From Clostridiaceae bacterium (GTDB lineage: Bacteria > Bacillota > Clostridia > Peptostreptococcales > Tindalliaceae): a stretch of DNA of 64,000 nt. The stretch is taken from NCBI GenBank assembly GCA_024635995.1, contig JAGXHW010000025.1, positions 1-64,000 of the forward strand. Direction: 5' to 3'. The notes beneath the pieces were generated by a model that saw nothing but the letters and a program-made list of their open reading frames with translations, was not told the DNA's origin and did no database searches. Shown piece by piece: positions 9,247 to 18,613 of this stretch. Made by a program: the position numbers and the translations under genes. Position 1 is the stretch's first letter. Each line of letters opens with the position of its first letter.

Positions 9247-9783
9247 ATGAAAGTAACCGTAACCGGCAAAAACTTTAATGTAACCGATGCACTGCGGGAC
9301 ACAATCGATTCAAAAATGGAGAAACTGGACAAATATTTCAGTAAGGAGGCAGAAGCCAAAGTCACTCTTTCTGTAGAAAAAGAGAGACAGATCGTGGAGG
9401 CAACCATCCCCATCAGTGGATCTGTACTGAGAGCTGAGGAATCAACCATCGATATGTACAATACCGTGGATAAGGTTATCGACAAATTATCTGCACAGCT
9501 GCGTAAGCACAAGACGAAACTGGAACGAAACCGGGTTAACAATTATGAAACCATTCGGTTTGAAAATATACCAAGTGAAGAAGAAAAAGAAACCTTCGAA
9601 CCCCGCATCGTGAAAACAAAGCGATTTCCTGTGAAGCCCATGAACCAGGAGGAAGCCATTCTCCAGATGGAGCTGGTGGGTCACAGTTTCTTCGTTTACG
9701 CCAATGACGAGACCAATGAGGTGAATGTCATTTACAAACGGCGTGACGGAAACTATGGTCTCATTGAGCCCAACATGGAATAA
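9247..9783 (+). CDS. hpf: Ribosome hibernation promoting factor, long form
   Basis: Binds the 30S subunit and drives formation of inactive 100S ribosome dimers in stationary phase or stress. The 178-residue length is that of long HPF. The N-terminal S30AE/YfiA domain covers residues 1-100 (VTGKNFNVTDALRD, KLDKYF). The C-terminal dimerisation domain (about 120-178) has KPMNQEEAILQMELVGHSFF and ends RRDGNYGLIEP. The start follows GGAGAG. The gene is monocistronic: its own promoter lies upstream and a strong terminator follows. The DnaA-box cluster and structured RNA upstream may link it to growth state. Confidence 0.96.
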   Translation: MKVTVTGKNFNVTDALRDTIDSKMEKLDKYFSKEAEAKVTLSVEKERQIVEATIPISGSVLRAEESTIDMYNTVDKVIDKLSAQLRKHKTKLERNRVNNYETIRFENIPSEEEKETFEPRIVKTKRFPVKPMNQEEAILQMELVGHSFFVYANDETNEVNVIYKRRDGNYGLIEPNME

Positions 9784-9820
9784 TAAAGCAATAAAAATAT
9801 TGTATATGTATAAAGTATTT

Positions 9821-9857
9821 CAATCCCTGCTGGTTTTCCGGCAGGGATTGTTTTTTT
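9821..9857 (+). terminator. Strong terminator of hpf
   Basis: CAATCCCTGC and GCAGGGATTG form a 10-bp stem followed by seven T residues. Confidence 0.92.
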
Positions 9858-9888
9858 CTTTGGCAATAACTGATATAATGGTACTCGG

Positions 9889-10032
9889 ATGAACATAAAC
9901 AGAAACATAACCATTGTTTCCACGTCTTATAAGCGAGGGCAAAGTGGTAAAAAAGGCACCATGAAAGTCATTGAGAAGACGGACAACCTGGGACGAAAGA
10001 AGGATGTGTTGATGTGTTTATTGAAGCCTTGA
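9889..10032 (+). CDS. Possible 47-residue leader peptide
   Basis: A short basic reading frame begins at ATG 9889 and overlaps the start of the next gene by 19 nt in another frame. TATAAT at 9873-9878 would put the transcript start only 3-4 nt before the ATG, so translation would be nearly leaderless. No Shine-Dalgarno is seen and no family is recognised. It could be translationally coupled to the DUF5317 gene or be chance. Confidence 0.2.
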   Translation: MNINRNITIVSTSYKRGQSGKKGTMKVIEKTDNLGRKKDVLMCLLKP

Positions 10033-10619
10033 TCGTGGGAATTGCCGTGGGCCTGTTCCGTGGAGGAAGTGTAAAAAAGTTAAAAACAGCCCAAATACGA
10101 ATGCCAGCGTTGCTTATACTGGCATTTCTGATTCAGGTGTTGGTGTCTTTTATGCTGCTGGCAGGCAGCAGCTTTTTCATCAACCAGCGGCTGATCTTTT
10201 ACGCCTTAAGTTATGGGCTGTTGTTTGCGGCTCTGTTTACCAACCTGAACAGCAAAGCTGTCTGGTTGATTGTATTAGGCAGCCTGCTTAATTTTGCTGT
10301 CATATTTCTCAACGGCGGCACACTGCCCATTGCAGTGGAAGCGCTGGAAAAAGCAGGTTTTAACAACCGGTTGGAACTGATTCAGGCGGGACGGCTGGTG
10401 CAATACCAGCTGACGGAAGGCAGCGGAAGCTGGTTAGCGTTTCTTGGTAAGCGATTGACACCTCCTGCCATATACCCGATCCGTCAGGTGTTCTCCATTG
10501 GTGATGTACTCATCTCCCTGGGTGTTTTTTTATGGATCCAGGATTTGCTACTGGGAGCAGGTCAATACCAGAAAGCGCGTGTTATTCGCATCGATCACAG
10601 AGGAAAAATTTGGAGATAG
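10014..10619 (+). CDS. DUF5317 family membrane protein
   Basis: A 201-residue integral membrane protein with about five hydrophobic segments (near residues 2-18, 30-50, 60-80, 83-100 and 160-180). It shows conserved-looking loops NGGTLPIAVEAL and LGKRLTPPAIYPIRQVFSIGD. The layout matches DUF5317, whose function is unknown. The start is GTG, preceded by AGAAGGA with a 9-nt spacer. It ends 12 nt before secA, so the two are probably one operon; a role in secretion is only a guess from position. Confidence 0.75.
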   Translation: MFIEALIVGIAVGLFRGGSVKKLKTAQIRMPALLILAFLIQVLVSFMLLAGSSFFINQRLIFYALSYGLLFAALFTNLNSKAVWLIVLGSLLNFAVIFLNGGTLPIAVEALEKAGFNNRLELIQAGRLVQYQLTEGSGSWLAFLGKRLTPPAIYPIRQVFSIGDVLISLGVFLWIQDLLLGAGQYQKARVIRIDHRGKIWR

Positions 10620-10631
10620 AGGTGACAGGCA

Positions 10632-13424
10632 TTGAAAGCATTATTTGAAAAAGTATTTGGATCCTACAGCGATCGCGAACTTAAGCGTATGGATACCCTT
10701 GTGAAACAAATTGAAACCCTGGAAGGTGAATACAGCGGTTTAAGTGATGAAGCCCTGAAAGGGAAAACGGCAGCATTCAAAGAGCGTTACCAGCAAGGCG
10801 AATCCCTAGATGATTTACTGCCAGAGGCCTTCGCTACAGTGAGGGAAGCTGCCTGGCGAGTGCTGGGGCTTAAACATTATAAGGTACAGCTCTACGGCGG
10901 TATTGTGCTGCACCAGGGTCGTATTGCCGAGATGAAAACCGGTGAAGGTAAAACCCTGATGGCCACCCTGCCTGTGTACCTCAACGCCCTAGAAGGAAAA
11001 GGTGTGCATGTAGTGACGGTGAACGATTACCTGGCACGTCGTGACTGCGAATGGATGGGCAAGGTGTATGAATTTCTGGGTATGACCACCGGGGTTAATG
11101 TCCATGGTTTGAAGCCGTCAGAAAAACAGCAGGTATATTCGGCAGACATTACTTATGGTACCAACAATGAATTTGGTTTTGATTACCTGCGGGACAACAT
11201 GGTGATCCGTAAAGAAAACATGGTGCAGCGGGATTTGAACTATGTCATCGTAGATGAAGTGGACAGCATCCTCATCGACGAAGCCAGGACACCCCTTATC
11301 ATTTCCGGTGAGCGGGAGATGTCGGAAGCGCTGCTAAAGGATGAACTCTACCGGAACGCTGACCGGTTTGTCCGTTCCCTGAAGCTGAACCAGGACTGCG
11401 AGCTGGACGAAAAAGAGAAAAATATATCGCTGACACCGGAAGGGGAAGACAAAGCTGACCAATATGCCCGAAAAACCTACGGCATTGATAAGCTGTATGG
11501 AGAAGAACTGTCGGAGGACACTGAGCTGGAAGACCAGGTGAGCTACGAGGCACAGCAGGAAGGCCTCAGCGATGATGAAAAGAAAAAGAAAAACCTGGAA
11601 CGGGACGTGAAGGACAGCATCGAGCAGGCTTTGAAAGCCCACTTTATTATGAAATTAGACATGGATTACATTGTGCAGGACGATGAAGTCATCATTGTGG
11701 ATGACTTCACCGGCCGCCTCATGTATGGTCGTCGTTACAGTGGTGGATTGCACCAAGCGATAGAAGTGAAGGAAGGCGTCGAGGCAAGGAAGGAATCCCA
11801 AACCCTAGCCACCATCACCTTCCAGAACTACTTCCGCATGTACCAGAAAATTGCCGGTATGACGGGTACAGCTAAAACCGAGGAAGAGGAATTCAAAGCC
11901 ATTTACGGCATGGACGTGGTGGAGATTCCCACCAATGAGCCGGTAATCCGGGAAGATCACCCCGATGCCATTTACAAAAGCGAGCCAGGAAAATACACTG
12001 CTGTGGTGGAGGAAATTATCGAAAAGCACGCTACTGGCCAGCCAGCTTTGGTGGGTACCATTTCCATCGAGCGGTCAGAGCTGATTTCCCGCATGTTGCA
12101 GAAAAAAGGTGTGAAGCATGAAGTGCTCAATGCCAAGCAGCATGAGAGAGAAGCCGAAATCGTAGCCCAGGCGGGTCGTAAAGGTGCCGTTACCATTGCC
12201 ACCAATATGGCTGGTCGTGGTACCGATATCTTACTGGGTGGTAACCCGGAATTTTTGGCCAAGCGTGACCTGAAGGCCAAAGGGGTGGAGGATGAAGTGC
12301 TGGCAGCGGTGACCGCCCTGAACATCCCCGATGCCCCGGAAATTCAGGCAGCCGCCCGTGAATATGAAAGCCTTTTTGAACAATACAAAGCAGAGACAGA
12401 TAAAGAACATCAAGACGTGATTGCCGCCGGCGGGCTGCACATCATCGGTACTGAGCGTCATGAGTCCCGCCGTATTGACAACCAGCTGCGCGGCCGTGCC
12501 GGACGTCAGGGAGACCCTGGATCATCCCGTTTCTTTATCTCCCTGGAAGATGACCTGATGCGCCTCTTTGGAGGAGAACGGATGCAAAGCCTGGTGGAAA
12601 AGCTGGGCCTTGAAGAAGATATGGCTATTGAACACAGCATGTTATCCAAATCCATTGAAAACGCACAGAAAAAAGTAGAGAGCCGGAACTTTGGTATCCG
12701 GAAACATGTACTCCAGTACGATGATGTTATGAATAAACAGCGGGAGGTCATCTACAAGGAACGACGCAAGGTGTTGAACGGGGAAGATATGCACGACCAG
12801 GTGGAATCCATGGTGACTTCCATTGTGGACGATGGCCTTGCCATTCACACTGCCCACAGTGAATACCCGGAAGAATGGAACCTGGAAGGTTTGGAAAAGC
12901 ACTTGGCGAAGCAGTTTGGGTTGAGTCACTTCTTTGGGGATGAAGACATAGAATCCTTGACAAGAGAAGGGCTGAAGGAAGAAATTATCAAAAACTGTCT
13001 GGATTATTACAAAGAAAAAGAAGCCGACTTCACCCCAGAACGGATGCGGGAAATTGAACGGATTATTATGCTGCGGGTGGTGGACAACAATTGGATGGAT
13101 CACATCGATGCCATGGACCACTTGAAGCGGGGGATAGGCCTCAGAGCCATCGGCCAGGAAGATCCAGTACGGGCCTACCAGAACGAAGGCTTTGACATGT
13201 TCCAGGAAATGATCCGCAACATCCAGGAAGAAACGGTGAAGATGCTGTTTCACCTGCAGAAGGAAGCTGTGGTTGAGCGGAAGGCTGTGGTGCGCATGAA
13301 CCCCATCGCCAATCCTGACGGCCAGAAAGCTCCTTCCACTGTTGTAAACAAAGACAAAGTAGGACGCAACGACCCCTGCCCCTGTGGCAGCGGCAAAAAA
13401 TACAAGAAGTGCCACGGCGCATAG
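10632..13424 (+). CDS. secA: Preprotein translocase ATPase SecA
   Basis: Motor ATPase that drives unfolded proteins through the SecYEG channel. 930 residues with all expected parts: Walker [12 protein letters not shown] near residue 102, DEAD-like [16 protein letters not shown] near 209, crosslinking and helical scaffold domains, [10 protein letters not shown] near 622, and a C-terminal zinc-binding tail [14 protein letters not shown]. The start is TTG, 7 nt after GAGGTG. It is followed by a REP-like hairpin and then prfB, the usual Firmicute order. Confidence 0.97.
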   Translation: MKALFEKVFGSYSDRELKRMDTLVKQIETLEGEYSGLSDEALKGKTAAFKERYQQGESLDDLLPEAFATVREAAWRVLGLKHYKVQLYGGIVLHQGRIAEMKTGEGKTLMATLPVYLNALEGKGVHVVTVNDYLARRDCEWMGKVYEFLGMTTGVNVHGLKPSEKQQVYSADITYGTNNEFGFDYLRDNMVIRKENMVQRDLNYVIVDEVDSILIDEARTPLIISGEREMSEALLKDELYRNADRFVRSLKLNQDCELDEKEKNISLTPEGEDKADQYARKTYGIDKLYGEELSEDTELEDQVSYEAQQEGLSDDEKKKKNLERDVKDSIEQALKAHFIMKLDMDYIVQDDEVIIVDDFTGRLMYGRRYSGGLHQAIEVKEGVEARKESQTLATITFQNYFRMYQKIAGMTGTAKTEEEEFKAIYGMDVVEIPTNEPVIREDHPDAIYKSEPGKYTAVVEEIIEKHATGQPALVGTISIERSELISRMLQKKGVKHEVLNAKQHEREAEIVAQAGRKGAVTIATNMAGRGTDILLGGNPEFLAKRDLKAKGVEDEVLAAVTALNIPDAPEIQAAAREYESLFEQYKAETDKEHQDVIAAGGLHIIGTERHESRRIDNQLRGRAGRQGDPGSSRFFISLEDDLMRLFGGERMQSLVEKLGLEEDMAIEHSMLSKSIENAQKKVESRNFGIRKHVLQYDDVMNKQREVIYKERRKVLNGEDMHDQVESMVTSIVDDGLAIHTAHSEYPEEWNLEGLEKHLAKQFGLSHFFGDEDIESLTREGLKEEIIKNCLDYYKEKEADFTPERMREIERIIMLRVVDNNWMDHIDAMDHLKRGIGLRAIGQEDPVRAYQNEGFDMFQEMIRNIQEETVKMLFHLQKEAVVERKAVVRMNPIANPDGQKAPSTVVNKDKVGRNDPCPCGSGKKYKKCHGA

Positions 13425-13434
13425 ACCATAAACA

Positions 13435-13507
13435 AGCCACGGGGACGTTTCGCGTGGCTCGTTTTTCAAAAAATGTTGAGCGAAGTGTCCCCGTGGCTCG
13501 TTTTCAA
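13435..13507. repeat. REP-like inverted repeat, copy 2 (secA/prfB gap)
   Basis: AGCCACGGGGAC (13435-13446) and GTCCCCGTGGCT (13487-13498) are exact complements about 40 nt apart. An inner GCCAC/GTGGC hairpin is followed by GTTTTT and may stop secA transcription. The core GGGACGTTTCGCG is shared with the element after metK, so the two copies belong to one dispersed family. Confidence 0.7.
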
Positions 13508-13527
13508 ATATGAAGGATGGTGAAGGT

Positions 13528-14641
13528 ATGTTAAATTTGGATAACCTCCGGGCAGAAGTGCTGGAGTTGAAGGATGAAATTACTGAAATGGGGGCTTCTC
13601 TTTGACGTTGCCGGCATTAAGCAACGCATTGAAGAATTGGAACGGGGCATGGCAGAGCCGGCGTTTTGGGATGACCCGGACAAAGCCCAGGTCGTTTTAA
13701 AAACCAGTAAAAGCCTGCAGAACAAAGTGGATGAATTTAGAGAACTTGAAGAAGCCCAGGAAGAACTGATGACCCTTTTATATTTTTTAGAAGAAGGGGA
13801 AAATGAGTTTGAAAAAGAGTTTACCAAAGGCTTGGAAAACCTGAAGCAGCGGGTGGAGACCATTCAGCTGAAAACCCTGCTCAGCGGTGAGTACGATCAC
13901 CTGGATGCCATTGTTTCCATTCATGCCGGTACCGGCGGTTTGGATGCCCAGGACTGGGCGGAAATGTTGTACCGTATGTACACCCGGTGGGCTGAATCCA
14001 ACAGCTTCGGGCTGGATCTGTACGACCTGCAGAATGACCCGGAAGCGGGGATTAAGAGCGTCACTTTCACCGTGAAAGGTGAAAACGCCTATGGCTATTT
14101 AAAAGCGGAAAAAGGGGTGCACCGCATCGTACGCATCTCACCTTTTGACACGGCAGGTAAACGACACACCTCCTTTGCTTCTGTGGACGTGATGCCGGAA
14201 CTGGATGATTCGGTGGAAGTGGACATACAGTCTTCTGACCTGCGGATTGACACCTATCGTTCCAGTGGTGCCGGCGGCCAGCACGTTAACAAGACAGATT
14301 CTGCAGTGCGCATCACTCACATCCCCACGGGTCTTGTGGCCCAGTGCCAAAACCAGCGGTCCCAGCATTCCAACAAGGAAACCGCCATGAAGGTGTTAAA
14401 AGGAAAACTCATTGAATTGAAGTTGGAAGAAAACAAGGAAAAGATCGAGGAACTGCAGGGGGACTACAGCCAGATTGCCTGGGGCAGCCAGATCCGCTCC
14501 TACGTGTTTCACCCCTATAACATGGTGAAGGACCATCGCACTAATGTGGAAGTGGGCAATGTGCAGGGGGTTATGGATGGCGACCTGGATTCATTTATTT
14601 ATGGCTACTTGCGGCAGGCAATGAATCAGGATGGACAGTAA
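13528..14641 (+). CDS. prfB: Peptide chain release factor 2 (programmed +1 frameshift)
   Basis: RF2 reads UGA and UAA stop codons and triggers peptide release. The first 25 codons from ATG 13528 end at CTT TGA C (13600-13606), the classical RF2 frameshift site. A GGGGG Shine-Dalgarno-like element at 13591 lies just upstream. Skipping T13603 joins this segment to the second frame, which starts GAC GTT GCC and runs to 14641, giving about 370 residues. The SPF tripeptide (RISPFDT) that recognises UGA and the GGQ loop (SSGAGGQHVNKTDS) are both present. Low RF2 levels favour the shift, so the gene is autoregulated. It must be annotated as one gene, not two. Confidence 0.95.
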
Positions 14642-14667
14642 ATATCACATAAAGCGTAATCAGAAAG

Positions 14668-14710
14668 CCTGGAGAGGGTCATTTAGTATGATCTTCTCCA
14701 GGTTTTTTCT
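14668..14710 (+). terminator. Terminator of prfB
   Basis: CCTGGAGA and TCTCCAGG arms are followed by TTTTTT. Confidence 0.85.
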
Positions 14711-14801
14711 CCATTATCGTCACGTTGTTTCAGCCCTTCACCATTAATTGCCCCTATGTGTTAAAATAGAAACAGCAAACGCATGAAAAGGAGGCAAATA
14801 C

Positions 14802-16955
14802 ATGGATTTAGTTAAACTGCTGGCAGGTGAATTTCACCTGAAAACCAGCCAGGTAGCCCAAACCCTGGCGTTGTTGGAAGAAGGGAACACCATACCTTTC
14901 ATTGCCCGGTACCGGAAGGAAATGACCGGGGGTTTAAGCGATGAAGTGTTGCGGGACCTTCACCAACGGTTAACGTATCTTCAAAACTTAAGCCAGCGGC
15001 GGGAAGATGTGATTCGTCACATCACCGAGTTGGAAGCCATGACCCCTGAACTTGAGGAGAAACTGGCCAAAGCCACCACCCTGACGGAAATCGAAGACAT
15101 TTACCGACCCTATAAGCCCAAGCGCCGCACCCGGGCAACCATTGCCCGTGAAAAGGGGCTGGAGCCATTGGCTGCCTGGTTGACGACGGTTGAAAACCCT
15201 TCCCAGGATCCACTGACAGAAGCAGCCAATTACATTGACCCTGAGAAGGATGTCAACACAGCTGAAGAAGCTTTGCAGGGCGCCATGGACATTGTGGCGG
15301 AAGACTTGTCGGACAACGGGGACCTGCGGAAAAAACTGCGCCGCCTCATGTGGCAGCAGGGGGATGTGGTGTCCAAAGCCAAAGATCCTGAAGCGGAATC
15401 GGTATATGAAATGTATTATGACCATACAGAAACGGTGCGAAAAATGCCGGATCACCGAATTTTGGCAGTGAACCGGGGAGAAAAGGAAGATTTTCTTAAA
15501 GTGGCCATCGCTGTGCCGGAGGCAGGTATCCTGACCCAGATGGAAAAGGAACTGATTCGTACAGAAACAGATATTAGGAACGATACATTGCGTGCCATTG
15601 TGGCGGATACCTGGAAACGCCTGTTGCAGCCTTCTCTTGAGAGGGAAATCCGCAATGAATTGACGGAACGGGCGGAAGCGGCAGCCATCGTTCTCTTTGG
15701 CAAGAACATGACAGGTCTCTTGATGCAGCCGCCCATTGCCGGACAGGTGGTACTGGGGATCGACCCGGCCTACCGTACCGGCTGTAAACTGGCGGTGGTG
15801 GATGAAACGGGAAAATTGTTGGATTATAGCACCATTTACCCAGTGCCGCCCCAGCATGAAATGGTGAAATCCACCGCAGTGACAAAAAAAATGGTGGTGG
15901 AACATCACATCACCGCCATTGCCATCGGTAACGGTACCGGCTCCAGGGAAACAGAACAGTTTGTGGCCTCCCTGATTCCTGATTTTCCCCACCAGGTTGC
16001 CTTCGTGATTGTGAGTGAGGCCGGGGCTTCCGTGTATTCTGCTTCCAAGCTGGCCACAAAGGAATTCCCCGATCTGGACGTATCCATCCGGGGTGCGGTA
16101 TCCATCGGTCGACGCTTGCAGGACCCCTTGGCAGAATTGGTGAAGATTGACCCTAAAGCTATTGGCGTGGGCCAATACCAGCATGATGTGAACCAGAAAC
16201 AGCTGGAAGAGCGTCTTACCGGCGTGGTGGAAGACTGTGTGAACCGAGTGGGGGTGGACGTGAACACCGCTTCTCCCTCTTTGTTGCAGTATGTGGCTGG
16301 AGTAAGTAAATCAGTGGCGGAAAACATCGTGGATTATCGTAACGAGATCGGTCGTTATACTAATCGCAAACAACTGTTGAAGGTACCCCGTTTAGGCCCT
16401 GCGGCTTATACCCAGTGTGCAGGTTTCTTGAGGATCCGTGATGGGAAAACCCCCTTGGATAACACCGGCGTTCATCCGGAATCCTACGAAGCGGCCAAGG
16501 CATTGATGAAGAAAACCGGGATTGAAGCTGGTGACTTAACGTCAGCCAACTCGTCCATTTTGGAGGAAAAACTGTCTGGTCTTTCTCTGACTCCCCTGTC
16601 GGAGGAACTGAGCATTGGCCTTCCCACCTTGCAGGACATGGTGGCGGAACTTAAAAAACCAGGCCGCGACCCCCGTGAAGAGTTACAGAAGCCTGTGTTT
16701 CGCACAGATGTCATGAAAATGGAAGACCTGGAAACGGACATGGAACTGACAGGTACTGTGCGCAACGTGATTGATTTTGGTGCCTTTGTGGACATTGGTG
16801 TGAAGCAGGATGGCTTGGTACACATCTCTGAGCTGAAGGAAGGCTATGTGAAGCATCCCCTTGATGTGGTGTCCGTGGGTGACGTGGTCACTGTCAGGGT
16901 ACTGAGTGTGGATGTGAAACGGCAGCGGATCGCATTGAGCATGAAGAAAAAATAG
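14802..16955 (+). CDS. tex: RNA-binding transcription accessory protein Tex
   Basis: Tex/YdcI family protein, an S1-domain nucleic-acid-binding factor. 717 residues in the usual order: an N-terminal helical Tex region (IPFIARYRKEMTGGLSDE), a YqgF-like RNase H fold (VLGIDPAYRTGCKLAVVDE near 325), a helix-hairpin-helix region (VDVNTASPSLLQYVAGVS near 485), and a C-terminal S1 domain from about residue 645 (GTVRNVIDFGAFVDIG, DGLVHISEL). AAAGGAGG precedes the ATG. The gene stands alone between a prfB terminator and the FMN riboswitch. Confidence 0.95.
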   Translation: MDLVKLLAGEFHLKTSQVAQTLALLEEGNTIPFIARYRKEMTGGLSDEVLRDLHQRLTYLQNLSQRREDVIRHITELEAMTPELEEKLAKATTLTEIEDIYRPYKPKRRTRATIAREKGLEPLAAWLTTVENPSQDPLTEAANYIDPEKDVNTAEEALQGAMDIVAEDLSDNGDLRKKLRRLMWQQGDVVSKAKDPEAESVYEMYYDHTETVRKMPDHRILAVNRGEKEDFLKVAIAVPEAGILTQMEKELIRTETDIRNDTLRAIVADTWKRLLQPSLEREIRNELTERAEAAAIVLFGKNMTGLLMQPPIAGQVVLGIDPAYRTGCKLAVVDETGKLLDYSTIYPVPPQHEMVKSTAVTKKMVVEHHITAIAIGNGTGSRETEQFVASLIPDFPHQVAFVIVSEAGASVYSASKLATKEFPDLDVSIRGAVSIGRRLQDPLAELVKIDPKAIGVGQYQHDVNQKQLEERLTGVVEDCVNRVGVDVNTASPSLLQYVAGVSKSVAENIVDYRNEIGRYTNRKQLLKVPRLGPAAYTQCAGFLRIRDGKTPLDNTGVHPESYEAAKALMKKTGIEAGDLTSANSSILEEKLSGLSLTPLSEELSIGLPTLQDMVAELKKPGRDPREELQKPVFRTDVMKMEDLETDMELTGTVRNVIDFGAFVDIGVKQDGLVHISELKEGYVKHPLDVVSVGDVVTVRVLSVDVKRQRIALSMKKK

Positions 16956-17018
16956 CAACGGACCAACAAATACAGAAATTACATTGATATGATGAATAAG
17001 TGCCTTTAAAGTATATTC

Positions 17019-17059
17019 AAGTAACAATAAAGTAGCACTAAAGTAACAATAAAGTAGCA
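17019..17059. repeat. 19-bp direct repeat, two copies
   Basis: The 19-mer beginning AAGTAACAATAA and ending AGTAGCA occurs at 17019-17037 and 17041-17059, a period of 22 bp, in the tex/ribU gap. A third partial echo (AAAGTAGC) lies near the ribU promoter. The rest of 16956-17111 is AT-rich with no gene seen. Confidence 0.7.
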
Positions 17060-17111
17060 AGATGGTAACACCGAATAAACAAAAAATCTGAACAAAAATC
17101 TAAACAAAAAC

Positions 17112-17140
17112 TTGCGTGAAACGATAAAGTAGCTTATAAT
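17112..17140 (+). promoter_or_regulatory. Promoter of ribU
   Basis: TTGCGT (17112-17117) and TATAAT (17135-17140) are 17 bp apart, just before the FMN aptamer. Confidence 0.8.
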
Positions 17141-17149
17141 GTGAATATA

Positions 17150-17321
17150 ATCTTCAGGGCAGGGTGAAATTCCCGACCGGCGGTAATAGTCCGCGAATCG
17201 CTTAGGCGGTTGAACTGGTGAAATTCCGGTACCGACAGTAAAGTCTGGATGGGAGAAGATGAACCAATGTTGTGTTTATCTTGTCGTGTAATGGCGCCTG
17301 AAGAAATCAGGCGTCTTTTTT
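17150..17321 (+). promoter_or_regulatory. FMN riboswitch (RFN element) with terminator
   Basis: The RFN core is clear: ATCTTCAGGGCAGGGTGAAA, CCCGACCGGCGGTAA, GGTGAAATTCCGGTACCGAC and the closing GGGAGAAGAT (to 17260). The hairpin GCGCCTG/CAGGCGT with a T-run follows at 17294-17321. FMN binding should terminate transcription before ribU. Confidence 0.96.
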
Positions 17322-17356
17322 ATTGGAATAAGCTGGAGAAATCAGGAGGGAACAAA

Positions 17357-17977
17357 ATGGAAAAAACTGAAAAAGCTGTTGCGATGCACCGAAGTAGACT
17401 GACCACAAGACAAATTACCAAAATATCTGTTCTGGCGGTAATGGCCTTTGTTTTAATGATTTTGGAAATAGGAATCCCCTTTTTTCCTGGGTTTTTAAAA
17501 CTGGATTTAAGTGATTTGCCGGCACTGGTTGGTGCGTTTGCCATGGGACCCATCGCAGGGATTTTTATTCAATTTGTGAAAGTGGTGCTTCACGGCATTT
17601 TCCGCAGTTGGTCCGGCGGCGTGGGCGAACTGGCCAACTTTATGGTGGGGGTTTTTTATGTGGTGCCGGCTGCGCTGGTATACCATTACAAAAAAGACCA
17701 GAAACATGCCATTTTGGGGATGTTGTTGGGCACCGTATGCATGACGCTGCTGGGATCCTTTGCCAACTATTATGTGCTGATTCCCATGTATTCCCGGTTT
17801 ATGCCCATTGAGCTGATTGTTGACATGGGTACTGTTGTAAACCCGCGGATTGTAGATATAAAAACCCTTGTGATTTACGGCATTGCCCCCTTCAATGTGT
17901 TTAAAGGCTTGACCATTGGTGCGCTCACCCTGTTGATATACAAAAGAATTTCACCCTTGCTGAAGGAAAGACATTAA
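17357..17977 (+). CDS. ribU: Riboflavin ECF transporter S component
   Basis: Membrane substrate-binding subunit of an energy-coupling-factor importer that takes up riboflavin using shared EcfAAT ATPase/T subunits encoded elsewhere. 206 residues with about six hydrophobic segments. LDLSDLPALVGAFAMGPIAG and HGIFRSWSGGVGELANF match RibU. The frame is open from 17249, but AGGAGGG lies 6 nt before ATG 17357. The FMN riboswitch supports a riboflavin substrate. Confidence 0.92.
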   Translation: MEKTEKAVAMHRSRLTTRQITKISVLAVMAFVLMILEIGIPFFPGFLKLDLSDLPALVGAFAMGPIAGIFIQFVKVVLHGIFRSWSGGVGELANFMVGVFYVVPAALVYHYKKDQKHAILGMLLGTVCMTLLGSFANYYVLIPMYSRFMPIELIVDMGTVVNPRIVDIKTLVIYGIAPFNVFKGLTIGALTLLIYKRISPLLKERH

Positions 17978-18036
17978 TACTCCTTGTCATTTTGTAAAAA
18001 TATGCTATACTGTATAAGCGAATAGAATGATGCTAA

Positions 18037-18076
18037 CAGGGCTTCTTTGGATCTGATCCGGGAAGCCCTCAAATTG
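18037..18076 (+). terminator. Probable terminator of ribU
   Basis: AGGGCTTC and GAAGCCCT arms are followed by a short AAATTGG and then TTTTTTG. The T-run is offset, so strength is uncertain. Confidence 0.5.
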
Positions 18077-18154
18077 GTTTTTTGTCATTTAGTTTTGTCA
18101 GTGACTTTGAATAAAGTGTGATTAGAGTTGAACATAAAGGGGAACCAGTACCAA

Positions 18155-18613
18155 ATGATGTGTCGTCGCGTAGTGAAACAAAAAGATACGGAAGCCATTG
18201 CGGTGAAGTTGGCCGCTATTTTGAAACCCGGGGACGTGATTTGCCTCTCCGGTGACTTGGGTGCAGGAAAAACCACCTTTACCAAAGCCCTGGGAAAAGC
18301 ACTTGGTGTTAAAGAAAACATTACCAGCCCCACCTTCAATTTGATCCAGGAATACGAAGGAAACTTACCCCTCTACCATTTTGACGTGTACCGTATGTTG
18401 AAACCCAGTGAATTTAGAGACCTGGGTGCTGAGGAATACTTTAATAGAGAAGGGGTCTGCGTCATTGAATGGGCCAATTTGGTGAAAGAATATTTACCGG
18501 AACGGCACATTTGGATTGAAATCAAATGGCTGGACGCCAAACGAAGGGAAATTTGCATCACCCCTTCGGAAACCTTTGATTGTGATATCACAAAGGAGTT
18601 GGGAATCACGTGA
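18155..18613 (+). CDS. tsaE: tRNA t6A biosynthesis ATPase TsaE
   Basis: P-loop ATPase of the TsaBDE complex that makes N6-threonylcarbamoyladenosine at tRNA position 37. Walker A SGDLGAGKTTFTKAL lies near residue 33; SPTFNLIQEY and YHFDVYRM are family motifs. The frame is open from a TTG at 18128, but AAAGGGGA precedes ATG 18155 by 10 nt, giving 152 aa. It overlaps tsaB by 4 nt. Confidence 0.93.
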   Translation: MMCRRVVKQKDTEAIAVKLAAILKPGDVICLSGDLGAGKTTFTKALGKALGVKENITSPTFNLIQEYEGNLPLYHFDVYRMLKPSEFRDLGAEEYFNREGVCVIEWANLVKEYLPERHIWIEIKWLDAKRREICITPSETFDCDITKELGIT

